A stretch of DNA of 64,000 nucleotides from Streptomyces cadmiisoli (GTDB taxonomy: Bacteria; Actinomycetota; Actinomycetes; Streptomycetales; Streptomycetaceae), in NCBI RefSeq assembly GCF_003261055.1, contig NZ_CP030073.1, positions 5,642,001 to 5,706,000 on the forward strand. Reading direction: 5' to 3'. Under the pieces are notes generated by a model, which saw only the letters and a list, made by a program, of their open reading frames with translations, searched no databases and had not been told where the DNA came from. Positions 1-9,124 of this stretch are shown in pieces; positions within the stretch are counted from its first letter, which is position 1, and every line of letters begins with the position of its first letter. Made by a program: the position numbers and the translations under genes.

Positions 1-434
1 GGGAAGGGGCGGCGCGGCGGCATGCGGTCGGCCTGGTGGCCGGCTCCGGGGACGTGCGGGCTCTGTGTGCCGATGCGCCGTGTCGCGGTGTGCAGCGCCG
101 CGTCGTGCCGCAGTGTGCGTCCGTGTCGCGGCGGACCGCGCGCCGGGCGTTCAAGCGCCGAACCGGACCGGCCCGCACGGCGGTCGAGGAATGGATGTGA
201 CCGGCCCGCGGACATGGCACGGCAACCGAACTGCCCCCCTTGATCCCCCGGGCGCACCGGTCGGGTGACCCCTGCGCCGACTGATCGTGATCTTCCGCCG
301 CGGACCGGAGACGGTCAAGTCCGCTGTGGGGCGGTATGCGTCGGTGTTTGACTGAACACCATCAAATTTGGTCGAACCGTGATCTCCGCGGAAGGGGCAT
401 CCCGTACAACCCTGCGCCGGCCCCGGACGACGGG
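1..434. other. Gene-free left edge
   Basis: No reading frame here has convincing Streptomyces coding character, a ribosome binding site or a recognisable product; the short frames present are GC-rich noise. The stretch between about 340 and 400 is AT-richer than its surroundings and contains an operator-like inverted repeat (see 343-360), so it probably holds the promoter of a gene beyond the window edge or an unrecognised short transcript. Confidence 0.5.
343..360. promoter_or_regulatory. Operator-like inverted repeat GGTGTT-N6-AACACC
   Basis: GGTGTT and AACACC form a perfect 6-bp inverted repeat around TGACTG, followed by the AT-rich ATCAAATTTGG. The size and symmetry fit a repressor half-site pair. 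No gene start lies close by inside the window, so the controlled gene may lie leftward beyond the edge. This is an inference from symmetry only. Confidence 0.25.
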
Positions 435-461
435 CGGGCCACGGCGTTCAGCCGTGGCCCG
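435..461 (-). terminator. Hairpin terminator of the leucine-catabolic operon
   Basis: A perfect 11-bp stem (CGGGCCACGGC / GCCGTGGCCCG) with a GTTCA loop begins 30 bases beyond the stop codon of the last gene of the minus-strand operon. It lacks a U-tract, which is usual for Streptomyces hairpin terminators. Confidence 0.7.
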
Positions 462-490
462 CATCCGCTCCCCGCGACCGCCCGCGTCGG

Positions 491-1651
491 TCAGCCCACC
501 AGGCCCAACTCACGGGCGATCAGCATGCGTTGGACCTCGCTGGTGCCCTCGCCGATCTCCAGGATCTTCGAGTCCCGCCACATGCGGGCCACCGGGTACT
601 CGTTCATGAAGCCGTAGCCGCCGTGGATCTGCGTGGCGTCACGGGCGTTGTCGACGGCGACCGTCGACGAGTACAGCTTCGCCAGCGCCGCCTCCTTCTT
701 GAAGGGCTCGCCGCTGACCAGACGGGACGCCGCGTCGCGCCAGGCGAGACGGGCGGTGTGGGCCTTCATCTCCATGTCCGCGATCTTGAACTGGATGGCT
801 TGGTTCGCGCCGATCGGACGGCCGAAGGCGTGACGCTCCTTCGCGTACGTCACCGACTCGTCCACACAGCCCTGCGCCAGCCCGGTGGCGAGCGCCGCGA
901 TGGCGATCCGGCCCTCGTCGAGGATGCGCAGGAACTGGGCGTAGCCGCGGCCCGGTTCGCCGAGCAGGTTCGCCGCGGGCACCCGCACGTCGGCGAAGGA
1001 CAGCTCGCGGGTGTCCGAGGCGTTCCAGCCGACCTTGGAGTACGGCGCGGCGACGGTGAAGCCCGGCGTGCCGGACGGCACGATGACGGACGAGATCAGC
1101 GGCCTGCCGTCCGGCTTGCGGCCGGTGACCGCGGTGACCGTCACCAGGCCCGTGATGTCCGTGCCCGAGTTGGTGATGAAGCACTTGGTGCCGTTGATCA
1201 CCCACTCGTTCGTCGACTCGTCCAGCCGGGCCGTCGTGCGCGTCGCGCCCGCGTCGGACCCGCCGTCCGGCTCGGTCAGACCGAAGGCGCCCAGGATCTC
1301 GCCGGAGCACAGCCGGGGCAGCCACTCGCGCTTCTGCTCCTCGGTGCCGAACAGATGGATCGGCATGGCACCGAGCGAGACGCCCGCTTCGAGGGTGATG
1401 GCCACCGAGGAGTCCACGCGGGCCAGTTCCTCCAGCGCCACGCCCAGCGCGAGGTAGTCGCCGCCCATGCCGCCGTACTCCTCGGGGAAGGGCAGGCCGA
1501 ACAGGCCCATGCGGGCCATCTCGCGGACGATCTCGTAGGGGAACTCGTGCCGCTCGTAGTAGTCGCCGATCTTGGGGGCGATCACATCGTGTGCGAACTC
1601 CTCGACCGTGCGGCGGAGTTCTTCCAGCTCGGGGGAGAGTCGGTGGTCCAT
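491..1651 (-). CDS. Acyl-CoA dehydrogenase (isovaleryl/branched-chain type)
   Basis: A 386-aa FAD-dependent acyl-CoA dehydrogenase of normal length. It should oxidise isovaleryl-CoA or a related short branched acyl-CoA to the 2-enoyl-CoA, passing electrons to ETF. Visible signatures are FGLTEPDGGSDAG in the middle domain, RHAFGRPIG in the C-terminal domain, and the terminal IHGGYGFMNEYP followed by GEGTSEVQR. The Glu of GEGT sits at the medium-chain-type catalytic base position, while the helix that carries the base in isovaleryl-CoA dehydrogenase reads LDEGRIAIAA. It is the last gene of a four-gene minus-strand operon, six bases after the HMG-CoA lyase stop. The context (3-methylcrotonyl-CoA carboxylase, HMG-CoA lyase) points to step three of leucine breakdown. 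From memory it corresponds to S. coelicolor AcdH. Exact chain specificity is inferred. Confidence 0.93.
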   Translation of the reverse strand: MDHRLSPELEELRRTVEEFAHDVIAPKIGDYYERHEFPYEIVREMARMGLFGLPFPEEYGGMGGDYLALGVALEELARVDSSVAITLEAGVSLGAMPIHLFGTEEQKREWLPRLCSGEILGAFGLTEPDGGSDAGATRTTARLDESTNEWVINGTKCFITNSGTDITGLVTVTAVTGRKPDGRPLISSVIVPSGTPGFTVAAPYSKVGWNASDTRELSFADVRVPAANLLGEPGRGYAQFLRILDEGRIAIAALATGLAQGCVDESVTYAKERHAFGRPIGANQAIQFKIADMEMKAHTARLAWRDAASRLVSGEPFKKEAALAKLYSSTVAVDNARDATQIHGGYGFMNEYPVARMWRDSKILEIGEGTSEVQRMLIARELGLVG

Positions 1652-1657
1652 GGTGCG

Positions 1658-2605
1658 TCACGGCTCCTGGTGGGAGAGGGCTCGAACGGTGCGGGACGGG
1701 CTGGGTCGGCCCAGGTGTCCGGCCATCCACACGCTGGTCGCGGTGAGACGGCCGAGGTCGACTCCGGTGTCGATGCCGAGGCCCTGGAGCATCCACACGA
1801 GGTCTTCCGTGGCGAGATTGCCGGTGGCGCTCTTCGCGTACGGGCAGCCGCCGAGGCCGCCCGCGGAGGCGTCGACGGTGGTGACGCCGTGTTGCAGGGC
1901 GGCGAGGGTGTTGGCCAGGGCCTGGCCGTAGGTGTCGTGGAAGTGGACGCCGATCGCCGAGGTCGGCACGCCCTCCTCGTTCAGCTCGGACAGCAGGTCC
2001 TGCACATGTCCCGGGGTGGCCACGCCGATCGTGTCGCCCAGGCTGAGTTCGTCGCAGCCCATGTCCATCAGGGCCTTGCTGATCCGCACGACGCGGTGGA
2101 TCGGCACCGACCCTTCCCACGGGTCGCCGAAGCACATGGACAGATAGCCCCGCACATGGATCCCCTCGGCCCGCGCCCGTGCGACCACCGGCGCGAACAT
2201 CGCCAGGGCCTCGTCGACCGTGCGGTTGAGGTTGGCCTTGGCGAACGACTCCGTCACGCTGGCGAAGACCGCGATCCGGCGGACGCCCAGCGCCAGGGCC
2301 CGGTCCAGCGCGCGGTTGTTCGGCACGAGGACCGGCAGGGCCACCGGCAGATCGGCGACGAGCGGGTACAGCCGGTCCGCGTCGGCCAGCTGCGGCACCC
2401 ACTCGGGGCGGACCAGGCTGGTGGCCTCGATCGTGGTCAGACCCGCGTCGGCGAGGCGGCGGATGAACTCCGCCTTCACCTCCGTCGGGACCGCGTCCTT
2501 CTCGTTCTGGAGGCCGTCGCGGGCGCCGACCTCGTGGATCCGGACCCGGGCCGGCAGGTCCGGGGCCGGGACGACCATGGGGAGGCCCGGTTCCGGGGTG
2601 CTCAT
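1658..2605 (-). CDS. liuE: Hydroxymethylglutaryl-CoA lyase
   Basis: A 315-aa TIM-barrel lyase of the HMGL/DRE-TIM family that cleaves 3-hydroxy-3-methylglutaryl-CoA to acetyl-CoA and acetoacetate, the last step of leucine catabolism. The N-terminal [15 protein letters not shown] carries the Arg-Asp pair of the DRE motif. [12 protein letters not shown] supplies metal-binding His, and [10 protein letters not shown] near residue 252 holds the signature catalytic Cys. The ATG at 2605 overlaps the stop of the carboxylase alpha gene by four bases (ATGA), so the two are translationally coupled. The same frame stays open far upstream of this start, but that part is the antisense shadow of the carboxylase gene. 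The operon lacks a 3-methylglutaconyl-CoA hydratase, which must come from elsewhere. Confidence 0.94.
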   Translation of the reverse strand: MSTPEPGLPMVVPAPDLPARVRIHEVGARDGLQNEKDAVPTEVKAEFIRRLADAGLTTIEATSLVRPEWVPQLADADRLYPLVADLPVALPVLVPNNRALDRALALGVRRIAVFASVTESFAKANLNRTVDEALAMFAPVVARARAEGIHVRGYLSMCFGDPWEGSVPIHRVVRISKALMDMGCDELSLGDTIGVATPGHVQDLLSELNEEGVPTSAIGVHFHDTYGQALANTLAALQHGVTTVDASAGGLGGCPYAKSATGNLATEDLVWMLQGLGIDTGVDLGRLTATSVWMAGHLGRPSPSRTVRALSHQEP

Positions 2606-4617
2606 GCCGTCTCCTCCTCCGCCGGGGCGATGACCGCGAGCACCTGGTCCATGGCGACCGTCGTGCCGGGGCCGACGTCCAGTTCGGTCACGGTGCCGGC
2701 GTGCGGGGCGGAGATGACGTGCTCCATCTTCATCGCCTCCACCACCAGCAGGCTCTGGCCCGCGCTCACCTCGTCGCCGACGGCCACCTTCACCACCGTG
2801 ACCGTCCCCGGCATGGGAGCGGTGAGCGAGTCGGCGCCCGCATGGCCGGCGCGGGACAGGGACGCGGCGACCGGATCGTGGTCGCGGACCTGCCAGGCGT
2901 CGCCGTCGCGGCCGAGCCAGGTGCCCCCCGGCAGAGCGGCGAACGTGTGGCTGACACCGTCCAGCCGGAAGGTGAACCGGGAGTCCGTGCCCACCGTCGC
3001 CGTGCCCCCGGATCCGCGGACCGGGGACTCGGCGTCGTCGAACAGCAGCTCGAACCCGCCGTCCGCCGTGCCGCGCAGGCGCACGGTGACCGGGTCGTGC
3101 CCCGGCACCCGCAGATGGTGGGCCGTCCACGCCCGTTCGCCGCCCAGGCGCCATCCGTCCGGGACGGAGAACGGATCCACCCAGCCCGAACCCGGCGCGG
3201 GGTCGAGGCCCGCCCGGCGCAGCAGCGCCGCCGCCGCGTAGACCTCCGCCGGGACCTCGTCCCGGGTGAGCCCCGCCGCGTCCCGCTCCACCAGCCCGGT
3301 GTCCAACTCGCCCGCCACGACCGCGGGATGGGCGAGCAGCCGGCGCAGGAACCCGGCGTTGGTCTGCACGCCCAGCGTGACCGTCTCCGCCAGGGCGGCC
3401 CGCAGCCGGCGCAGGGCCGTGGCGCGGTCCGGCCCGTACGCGATCACCTTGGACAGCATCGGGTCGTAGAGGCTGCCGACCTCGGTGCCCTCGCTGAGCC
3501 CGGAGTCGGTCCGGACGCCGTCGCCCCGGGGCTCCGACAGCCGCAGCACCGTGCCGCCGGACGGCAGGAAGCCGCGGGCCGGGTCCTCGGCGCAGATCCG
3601 GGCCTCCACGGCGTGCCCGGTGAGCGTGACGTCCTGCTGGGCGAGGGCGAGCGGCTCGCCCGCCGCCACCCGCAGCTGCCACTCCACCAGGTCCAGTCCG
3701 GTGATCAGCTCGGTGACCGGGTGCTCCACCTGGAGACGGGTGTTCATCTCCATGAAGTAGTACGAGGAGGGGTCCCCGCCCGGCACGATGAACTCCACCG
3801 TGCCCGCGCCGACATAGCCGCAGGAGCGGGCCGCCTGCACCGCGGCCTCGCCCATCGCAGCGCGCGTGGCCTCGTCCAGCAGGACGCTCGGCGCCTCCTC
3901 GATGACCTTCTGGTGCCGGCGTTGCAGGGAGCACTCGCGCTCCCCGAGGTGGACGACATTGCCGTGGGCGTCGGCCAGGACCTGGATCTCGATGTGCCGG
4001 GGCCGCTCGATCCACCGCTCCACCAGCAGGGTGTCGTCGCCGAAGGAGGCGCGGGCCTCCCGGCGGGCCGCGGCGATCTCGTCGGCCAGCCGCTCGGGCT
4101 CCCGCACCAGCCGCATGCCCTTGCCGCCGCCGCCCGCCGACGGCTTCAGCAGGACCGGCATCCCCATCTCCCCGGCCGCCTCGGCGAGCCGGTCGTCGGA
4201 GAGTCCGGAGCCGCTCGAACCCGGTACGACCGGGACGCCCGCCGCCCGCACCGTCTCCTTGGCGCGGATCTTGTCGCCCATCAGGGCGATGGCCTGCGCG
4301 GGCGGTCCGACGAAGACCAGCCCGGCCTCGGCGCAGGCGCGGGCGAAGCCGGCGTTCTCGGCGAGGAAGCCGTAGCCCGGGTGGACGGCGCCGGCGCCCG
4401 TGCGGGCGGCGGCCTCCAGGATCCGGTCCACCGACAGATAGCTCTCGGCGGCCGGCGCCGGCCCGATGCGCACGGCCGTGTCGGCCTCGCGCACATGCCG
4501 GGCGTCGGCGTCGGCGTCGGAGAAGACGGCCACGGAGCGCACGCCCATCGACCGGAGCGTACGGATCACGCGTACGGCGATCTCGCCCCGGTTGGCCACA
4601 AGGACTGTCTCGAACAT
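2602..4617 (-). CDS. liuD: 3-methylcrotonyl-CoA carboxylase, biotin-containing alpha subunit
   Basis: A 671-aa biotin-dependent carboxylase alpha chain. The N-terminal biotin carboxylase begins [17 protein letters not shown], with the ATP-grasp glycine loop [10 protein letters not shown] near residue 163 and [16 protein letters not shown] around residue 290. The C-terminal biotinyl domain has the EAMKMEH motif, with the biotinylated Lys near residue 629. It carboxylates biotin with ATP and bicarbonate for the beta subunit encoded just upstream. A neighbouring HMG-CoA lyase and acyl-CoA dehydrogenase make 3-methylcrotonyl-CoA the likely acceptor rather than acetyl- or propionyl-CoA. The ATG at 4617 was chosen because the family begins at MFETVL; an in-frame start six codons upstream would nearly abut the preceding gene. 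Confidence 0.93.
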   Translation of the reverse strand: MFETVLVANRGEIAVRVIRTLRSMGVRSVAVFSDADADARHVREADTAVRIGPAPAAESYLSVDRILEAAARTGAGAVHPGYGFLAENAGFARACAEAGLVFVGPPAQAIALMGDKIRAKETVRAAGVPVVPGSSGSGLSDDRLAEAAGEMGMPVLLKPSAGGGGKGMRLVREPERLADEIAAARREARASFGDDTLLVERWIERPRHIEIQVLADAHGNVVHLGERECSLQRRHQKVIEEAPSVLLDEATRAAMGEAAVQAARSCGYVGAGTVEFIVPGGDPSSYYFMEMNTRLQVEHPVTELITGLDLVEWQLRVAAGEPLALAQQDVTLTGHAVEARICAEDPARGFLPSGGTVLRLSEPRGDGVRTDSGLSEGTEVGSLYDPMLSKVIAYGPDRATALRRLRAALAETVTLGVQTNAGFLRRLLAHPAVVAGELDTGLVERDAAGLTRDEVPAEVYAAAALLRRAGLDPAPGSGWVDPFSVPDGWRLGGERAWTAHHLRVPGHDPVTVRLRGTADGGFELLFDDAESPVRGSGGTATVGTDSRFTFRLDGVSHTFAALPGGTWLGRDGDAWQVRDHDPVAASLSRAGHAGADSLTAPMPGTVTVVKVAVGDEVSAGQSLLVVEAMKMEHVISAPHAGTVTELDVGPGTTVAMDQVLAVIAPAEEETA

Positions 4618-4631
4618 CGTGATGGGTTCCC

Positions 4632-6248
4632 TCACATCCGGAAGACGCCGAACTGGGGGTCACCCAGCGGGGCGTTGGCGCACGCGGTCAGGGCCAGGCC
4701 CAGCACCTGCCGGGTCTCCAGCGGGTCGATCACACCGTCGTCCCAGAGTCGTGCCGTCGCGTAGTAGGCATTCCCCTGACGCTCGTACTGCGCACGGATC
4801 GGGGCCTTGAAGGCCTCCTCCTGCTCGGCCGGCCAGTCCTCGCCCCGCGCCTCCGACTGGTCGCGCTTGACCGTGGCGAGGACGGAGGCGGCCTGCTCGC
4901 CGCCCATCACGGAGATCTTGGCGTTCGGCCACATCCACAGGAAGCGGGGGGAGTAGGCCCGGCCGCACATGGAGTAGTTGCCCGCGCCGTAGGAGCCGCC
5001 GACCACCACGGTCAGCTTGGGGACGCGGGTGCAGGCGACGGCCGTGACCATCTTGGCGCCGTGCTTGGCGATGCCGCCGGCCTCGTAGTCCCTGCCGACC
5101 ATGAACCCGGAGATGTTCTGGAGGAACACCAGCGGGATCCCGCGCTGGTCGCACAGCTCGATGAAGTGGGCGCCCTTCTGCGCGGACTCGGAGAAGAGGA
5201 TGCCGTTGTTGGCGACGACGCCCACCGGGTGGCCGTGGATGCGGGCGAAGCCGGTGACGAGGGTCTGCCCGAACTCCGCCTTGAACTCGGCGAAACGGGA
5301 GCCGTCCACCACGCGCGCGATGATCTCGCGGACGTCGTAGGGGGTGCGGGAGTCGACCGGCACCGCTCCGTAGAGCCCGAAGGGGTCGGCCTTGGGTTCG
5401 ACGGTCGGCCGCACCTCCCAGGGCAGCGGACCGCGCGCGGGGAGGGTGGAGACGATGGTGCGGACGATGCGCAGCGCGTGCGGGTCGTCCTCCGCGAGGT
5501 GGTCGGTCACCCCGGACACCCGCGCGTGCACCTCGCCGCCGCCGAGCTCCTCCGCGGTGACGACCTCACCGGTGGCGGCCTTCACCAGCGGGGGACCGCC
5601 GAGGAAGATCGTCCCCTGGTTGCGCACGATCACGGCCTCGTCGCTCATCGCCGGGACGTACGCGCCGCCGGCGGTGCACGAGCCGAGCACGGCGGCGATC
5701 TGCGGGATCCCGGCGCCCGACATCCGCGCCTGGTTGTAGAAGATCCGCCCGAAGTGCTCGCGGTCGGGGAAGACCTCGTCCTGCATGGGCAGGAAGGCGC
5801 CGCCGGAGTCGACCAGGTAGACGCAGGGCAGACGGTTCTCCAGCGCCACCTCCTGCGCCCGCAGGTGCTTTTTCACCGTCATCGGGTAGTACGTGCCGCC
5901 CTTGACGGTGGCGTCGTTGGCCACGACCACGCAGTCCCGGCCGGCCACCCGGCCGATCCCGGCGATGACGCCGGCGGCGGGCGCCTGGCCCTCGTACATC
6001 CCGTCGGCGGCCAGCGGGGCCAGCTCCAGGAACGGCGAGCCCGGGTCGAGGAGCGTGTCGACGCGGTCCCGCGGCAGCAGCTTGCCGCGGGCGGTGTGCC
6101 GGGCGCGGGCCTTCTCGCCGCCGCCCAGCCGGGCCGTGGCGAGCTTGGCACGCAGTTCCTCGACGAGGGCGCGATGCGCCTCCTCGTTGGCGCGCCAGGC
6201 CTCCGACGCGGGGTCCGCCGCGCTCGTCAGCTCCGGTGCCTGATCCAT
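4632..6248 (-). CDS. liuB: 3-methylcrotonyl-CoA carboxylase, carboxyltransferase beta subunit
   Basis: A 538-aa carboxyltransferase of the crotonase-like AccD/PccB superfamily that transfers the carboxyl group from biotin to the gamma carbon of 3-methylcrotonyl-CoA. Seen are the N-terminal half with [15 protein letters not shown] and [12 protein letters not shown], the CoA-loop region [18 protein letters not shown], and the C-terminal half with [27 protein letters not shown] and [16 protein letters not shown], typical of methylcrotonyl rather than propionyl carboxylases. It is the first gene of the minus-strand operon, with 14 bases before the alpha subunit start. The ATG at 6248 is preferred over one five codons upstream because it follows a purine-rich GGTGAGGGGC. 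Two TetR-type operators lie 19-63 bases upstream. Confidence 0.93.
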   Translation of the reverse strand: MDQAPELTSAADPASEAWRANEEAHRALVEELRAKLATARLGGGEKARARHTARGKLLPRDRVDTLLDPGSPFLELAPLAADGMYEGQAPAAGVIAGIGRVAGRDCVVVANDATVKGGTYYPMTVKKHLRAQEVALENRLPCVYLVDSGGAFLPMQDEVFPDREHFGRIFYNQARMSGAGIPQIAAVLGSCTAGGAYVPAMSDEAVIVRNQGTIFLGGPPLVKAATGEVVTAEELGGGEVHARVSGVTDHLAEDDPHALRIVRTIVSTLPARGPLPWEVRPTVEPKADPFGLYGAVPVDSRTPYDVREIIARVVDGSRFAEFKAEFGQTLVTGFARIHGHPVGVVANNGILFSESAQKGAHFIELCDQRGIPLVFLQNISGFMVGRDYEAGGIAKHGAKMVTAVACTRVPKLTVVVGGSYGAGNYSMCGRAYSPRFLWMWPNAKISVMGGEQAASVLATVKRDQSEARGEDWPAEQEEAFKAPIRAQYERQGNAYYATARLWDDGVIDPLETRQVLGLALTACANAPLGDPQFGVFRM

Positions 6249-6266
6249 CCTGCGGCCCCTCACCTT

Positions 6267-6282
6267 GTTAATGAGCGTTAAC
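6267..6282. promoter_or_regulatory. TetR-type operator 1 (leucine operon/TetR intergenic)
   Basis: GTTAATGAGCGTTAAC is an imperfect palindrome centred on GAGC. A second, nearly identical copy lies 29 bp away, centre to centre. The pair sits between the divergent carboxylase operon and the TetR gene, the classic position for an autoregulating TetR repressor. Confidence 0.75.
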
Positions 6283-6295
6283 GCATTTCCTTCAG

Positions 6296-6311
6296 GTTAA
6301 CGAGCGCTAAC
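6296..6311. promoter_or_regulatory. TetR-type operator 2 (leucine operon/TetR intergenic)
   Basis: GTTAACGAGCGCTAAC is the second copy of the palindrome, 22 bases before the TetR start codon. It differs from copy 1 at two positions. Two tandem sites about three helical turns apart could allow cooperative binding that controls both divergent promoters. Confidence 0.75.
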
Positions 6312-6333
6312 CTCCCTGTCTAGAATTGCTTCC

Positions 6334-6924
6334 ATGGCCACCAGAACCGACGCCCCCACCCGTCGTGAGCAGATCCTCAAGGAGGCCGCCCGGCTGTTCG
6401 CCGAGCGCGGCTTCCACGGAGTCGGAGTCGACGAGATAGGTGCCGCGGTCGGGATCAGCGGCCCCGGCCTCTACCGGCACTTCGCGGGCAAGGACGCGAT
6501 GCTCGCCGAGCTGCTCGTCGGCATCAGCGGGCAGCTGCTCACCGGCGGCAGACGCAGGGTCGCGGAGGCGGACGGCGACGCCGGGGCGGTCCTCGACTCG
6601 CTCATCGAGGGCCATATCGACTTCGCGCTGGACGACCGCCCGCTCATCACCCTGCACGACCGCGAGCTGGACCGCCTCCGGGACAGCGACCGCAAGCTGG
6701 TCCGCCAGCTCCAGCGCCAGTACGTCGAGCTGTGGGTGGAGGTGGTGCGCGAGGTCTACCCGGCGCTCACCGAGCCGACGGCCCGTTCCGCGGTGCACTC
6801 GGTCTTCGGTCTGCTGAACTCGACGCCGCACCTCGGCCGTCCGGGTTCGCTCCCCGGCCGCCCGACGACGGCGGCGCTGCTGCACCGGATGGCCCGGGGC
6901 GCGTTCGCGGCGGCGGGGGAGTAG
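6334..6924 (+). CDS. TetR-family regulator of acyl-CoA/leucine catabolism
   Basis: A 196-aa TetR repressor. The N-terminal HTH is clear (RREQILKEAARLFAERGFHGVGVDEIGAAVGISGPGLYRHFAGKDAMLAELL, residues about 8-58) and is followed by an all-helical ligand domain with no recognisable ligand signature. It is divergent from the 3-methylcrotonyl-CoA carboxylase operon, with two matching palindromes between them and a third related one upstream of the next acyl-CoA dehydrogenase. It therefore probably represses both flanks and its own gene, with an acyl-CoA intermediate as likely inducer. Ligand and regulon are inference; family and position are seen. Confidence 0.93.
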   Translation: MATRTDAPTRREQILKEAARLFAERGFHGVGVDEIGAAVGISGPGLYRHFAGKDAMLAELLVGISGQLLTGGRRRVAEADGDAGAVLDSLIEGHIDFALDDRPLITLHDRELDRLRDSDRKLVRQLQRQYVELWVEVVREVYPALTEPTARSAVHSVFGLLNSTPHLGRPGSLPGRPTTAALLHRMARGAFAAAGE

Positions 6925-6938
6925 CCCGGGGCGGAGCG

Positions 6939-6950
6939 TGACGAGCGTTA
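6939..6950. promoter_or_regulatory. Third TetR-type operator, upstream of second acyl-CoA dehydrogenase
   Basis: TGACGAGCGTTA matches the 12-bp cores of the two upstream operators (TAATGAGCGTTA and TAACGAGCGCTA) at all but one or two positions. It lies 14 bp after the TetR stop codon and about 90 bp before the next gene start, so it may place that gene in the same regulon. Confidence 0.5.
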
Positions 6951-6996
6951 CGGAGGCCTCCCTTTACGCGGGTTCGTACTCGCCGGTACGGTTGAG

Positions 6997-7010
6997 TGAG
7001 CAAGCGCTTA
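6997..7010. promoter_or_regulatory. Palindromic motif TGAGCAAGCGCTTA in the dehydrogenase leader
   Basis: An imperfect palindrome with an AAGCGCTT core, 26 bp before the GTG start of the acyl-CoA dehydrogenase gene. It differs from the TTAACGAGCGCTAA-type sites, so it could bind a second fatty-acid regulator or overlap the transcription start. Function is unknown. Confidence 0.35.
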
Positions 7011-7036
7011 GACATGTACCCGGTGGAGGAGGCGGC

Positions 7037-8194
7037 GTGCGCCGTACGGTGTTCAACGAGGATCACGAGGCGTTCCGGGAGACCTTGCGCGCCTTCATCG
7101 AGGCCGAGGTCGTACCGGTCTACGACGAGTGGTTCGCCGCGGGCCAGGCGCCGCGCGAGTTCTACTACAAGCTGGGTGAGCTGGGCATCTTCGGCATCAA
7201 CGTGCCCGAGGAGTTCGGCGGCGCGGGCATGGACAGCCACAAGTTCGAGGCCGTCCTGTACGAGGAGACCGCTCGCGCGGGCGTTCAGTTCGGCGGTTCC
7301 GGCGTGCACGTGCTGCTCGCCCTGCCGTACATCAAGATGCTCGCCGACGACGAGCAGAAGAAGCGCTTCCTGCCCAAGTTCGTCACCGGCGAGGAGATGT
7401 GGGCCATCGCCATGACCGAGCCGGGCACCGGGTCCGACCTCGCGGGCATGAAGACCACCGCCAAGCTCTCCGAGGACGGCACCCACTACGTCCTCAACGG
7501 CGCCAAGACCTTCATCACCGGCGGTGTGCACGCCGACAAGGTCATCGTCTGCGCCCGGACCTCCGCCGCGACCGCCGAGGACCGCCGCTTCGGCATCTCC
7601 CTGTTCGCCGTCGACACCAAGTCCGAGGGCTACTCGGTCGGCCGCAAGCTGGACAAGCTGGGACTGCGCACCTCCGACACGGCCGAGCTGGCCTTCGTCG
7701 ACGTCAAGGTGCCGGTCGAGGACCTGCTCGGCGAGGAGAACAAGGGCTTCTCCTACCTGGGCCACAACCTCGCGTCCGAGCGCTGGGGCATCGCGTTCGG
7801 CGCCTACGCGCAGGCCAAGGCCGCCGTCCGGTTCGCCAAGCAGTACGTCCAGGACCGCACGGTCTTCGGCAAGCCCGTCGCCCACTTCCAGAACACCAAG
7901 TTCGAGCTGGCCGCCTGCCAGGCCGAGGTGGACGCCGCCGAGGCCGTCGCCGACCGCGCGACGGAAGCCCTGGACGCCGGTGAGCTGACCGCGGCCGAGG
8001 CGGCGAGCGCCAAGCTGTTCTGCACCGAGGTCGCGCACCGCGTCATCGACCGCTGCCTCCAGCTGCACGGCGGCTACGGGTACATGAACGAGTACCCGAT
8101 CGCCCGCCTGTACGCGGACAACCGCGTGAACCGCATCTACGGCGGGACCAGCGAAATCATGAAGTCGATCATCGCGAAGGACATGGGTCTGTAA
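7037..8194 (+). CDS. Acyl-CoA dehydrogenase (long-chain/isovaleryl-type catalytic base)
   Basis: A 385-aa acyl-CoA dehydrogenase with MTEPGTGSDLAGMKTTA in the middle domain, DRTVFGKPVAHFQNTKF, and the terminal HGGYGYMNEYPIARLYADNRVNRIYGGTSEIMKSI. The residue at the medium-chain base position is Gly (IYGGTSE). A Glu is present instead in LASERWGIAFG, the helix that carries the base in long-chain and isovaleryl-CoA dehydrogenases. The GTG at 7037 follows GGAGGA at six bases' spacing and starts MRRTVFNEDHEAF, the usual family N-terminus; longer in-frame starts run through the promoter region. It is probably co-transcribed with the thioesterase downstream. Substrate is unknown; a link to the same TetR is inferred from an operator-like site. 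Confidence 0.93.
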   Translation: MRRTVFNEDHEAFRETLRAFIEAEVVPVYDEWFAAGQAPREFYYKLGELGIFGINVPEEFGGAGMDSHKFEAVLYEETARAGVQFGGSGVHVLLALPYIKMLADDEQKKRFLPKFVTGEEMWAIAMTEPGTGSDLAGMKTTAKLSEDGTHYVLNGAKTFITGGVHADKVIVCARTSAATAEDRRFGISLFAVDTKSEGYSVGRKLDKLGLRTSDTAELAFVDVKVPVEDLLGEENKGFSYLGHNLASERWGIAFGAYAQAKAAVRFAKQYVQDRTVFGKPVAHFQNTKFELAACQAEVDAAEAVADRATEALDAGELTAAEAASAKLFCTEVAHRVIDRCLQLHGGYGYMNEYPIARLYADNRVNRIYGGTSEIMKSIIAKDMGL

Positions 8195-8229
8195 GGCCCG
8201 CGAAACCACGCGCCAGTAGAAAAGGTGCC

Positions 8230-9102
8230 ATGAACGAGGCACTGCAGGGCCTCCTCGATCTGCTCGACCTGGAGCAGATCGAGGAGAACATCTTCCGCGG
8301 CCGGTCCCGGTCGGCCGTCATCCCCCGGGTCTTCGGCGGACAGGTCGCGGCCCAGGCGCTCGTGGCCGCCGGACGCACGGTTCCGGCGGACCGGCCCCCG
8401 CACTCCCTGCACGCGTACTTCCTGCGCACCGGCGACCCCGGCGCGCGCATCGTCTACACCGTCGACCGCATGAACGACGGCCGCTCCTTCACCGCGCGCC
8501 GGGTCGTCGCGGTCCAGCACGGGCAGCCGATCTTCGCCCTCTCCGCGTCCTTCCAGAAGCACGAGGAGGGCTTCGACCACCAGACGCCGATGCCGCGGGC
8601 ACCCGACCCGGAGACGCTGCCCACCTCCCGGGAGCGGCTGAGCGGGTACGCGCACCTCGACGCGCGGGTGGTGGAGAAGTTCCTGGAGGCACGCGCCGCG
8701 GTCGATCTGCGGTACGTCGACGAGCCGCCCTACGGCCGGTTCGGGGAGCCGCGCGAACCGCACTCGCAGGTGTGGTTCCGCGCCGACGGCAAGCTCGCCG
8801 ACGACCCGCTGCTGCACGTCGTCCTCGCGACCTATGTCTCCGACATGACGCTCCTCGACTCGGTGCTGCTCGCGCACGGCCGCGGCGGCTGGGCCGTGGG
8901 CGACGTCGTCGGCGCGTCCCTGGACCACGCGATGTGGTTCCACCGGCCCTTCCGGGCCGACGAGTGGCTCCTGTACGACCAGGAGTCCCCGTCGGCACAC
9001 GGCGGCCGGGGCCTCGGCCAGGCCCGTATCTACACCCAGGACGGCCGCCTGGCCGTCTCGGTGATCCAGGAAGGCGTCGTGCGGGCCCCCCGGAAGCCGT
9101 AG
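8230..9102 (+). CDS. tesB: Acyl-CoA thioesterase II
   Basis: A 290-aa double-hotdog thioesterase of the TesB family that hydrolyses acyl-CoA to free acid and CoA. The first hotdog has FRGRSRSAVIPRVFGGQVAAQAL and HSLHAYFLRTGDP. The second has LDHAMWFHRPFRADEWLLYDQES followed by GRGLGQARIYTQDGRLAVSVIQEGVVR, the diagnostic C-terminal signature. It lies 35 bases downstream of the acyl-CoA dehydrogenase on the same strand and is probably in its operon. There it would relieve CoA sequestration during fatty-acid or branched-chain breakdown. Confidence 0.93.
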   Translation: MNEALQGLLDLLDLEQIEENIFRGRSRSAVIPRVFGGQVAAQALVAAGRTVPADRPPHSLHAYFLRTGDPGARIVYTVDRMNDGRSFTARRVVAVQHGQPIFALSASFQKHEEGFDHQTPMPRAPDPETLPTSRERLSGYAHLDARVVEKFLEARAAVDLRYVDEPPYGRFGEPREPHSQVWFRADGKLADDPLLHVVLATYVSDMTLLDSVLLAHGRGGWAVGDVVGASLDHAMWFHRPFRADEWLLYDQESPSAHGGRGLGQARIYTQDGRLAVSVIQEGVVRAPRKP

Positions 9103-9124
9103 CGCCCGCCGCCGTCCCGGCCCG

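Noticed and set aside
22..617. Several short plus-strand frames at the left edge
   Set aside because: No ribosome binding sites, no family resemblance, Arg/Pro/Ala-rich composition typical of noise.
530..3241. Very long open frame on the plus strand opposite the leucine operon, and similar long antisense frames at 2701-4764 and 5061-6281
   Set aside because: They lie wholly antisense to genes with clear catalytic motifs; in very high-GC DNA the opposite strand stays open by codon bias. Their translations are low-complexity Arg/Gly/Ala-rich without motifs.
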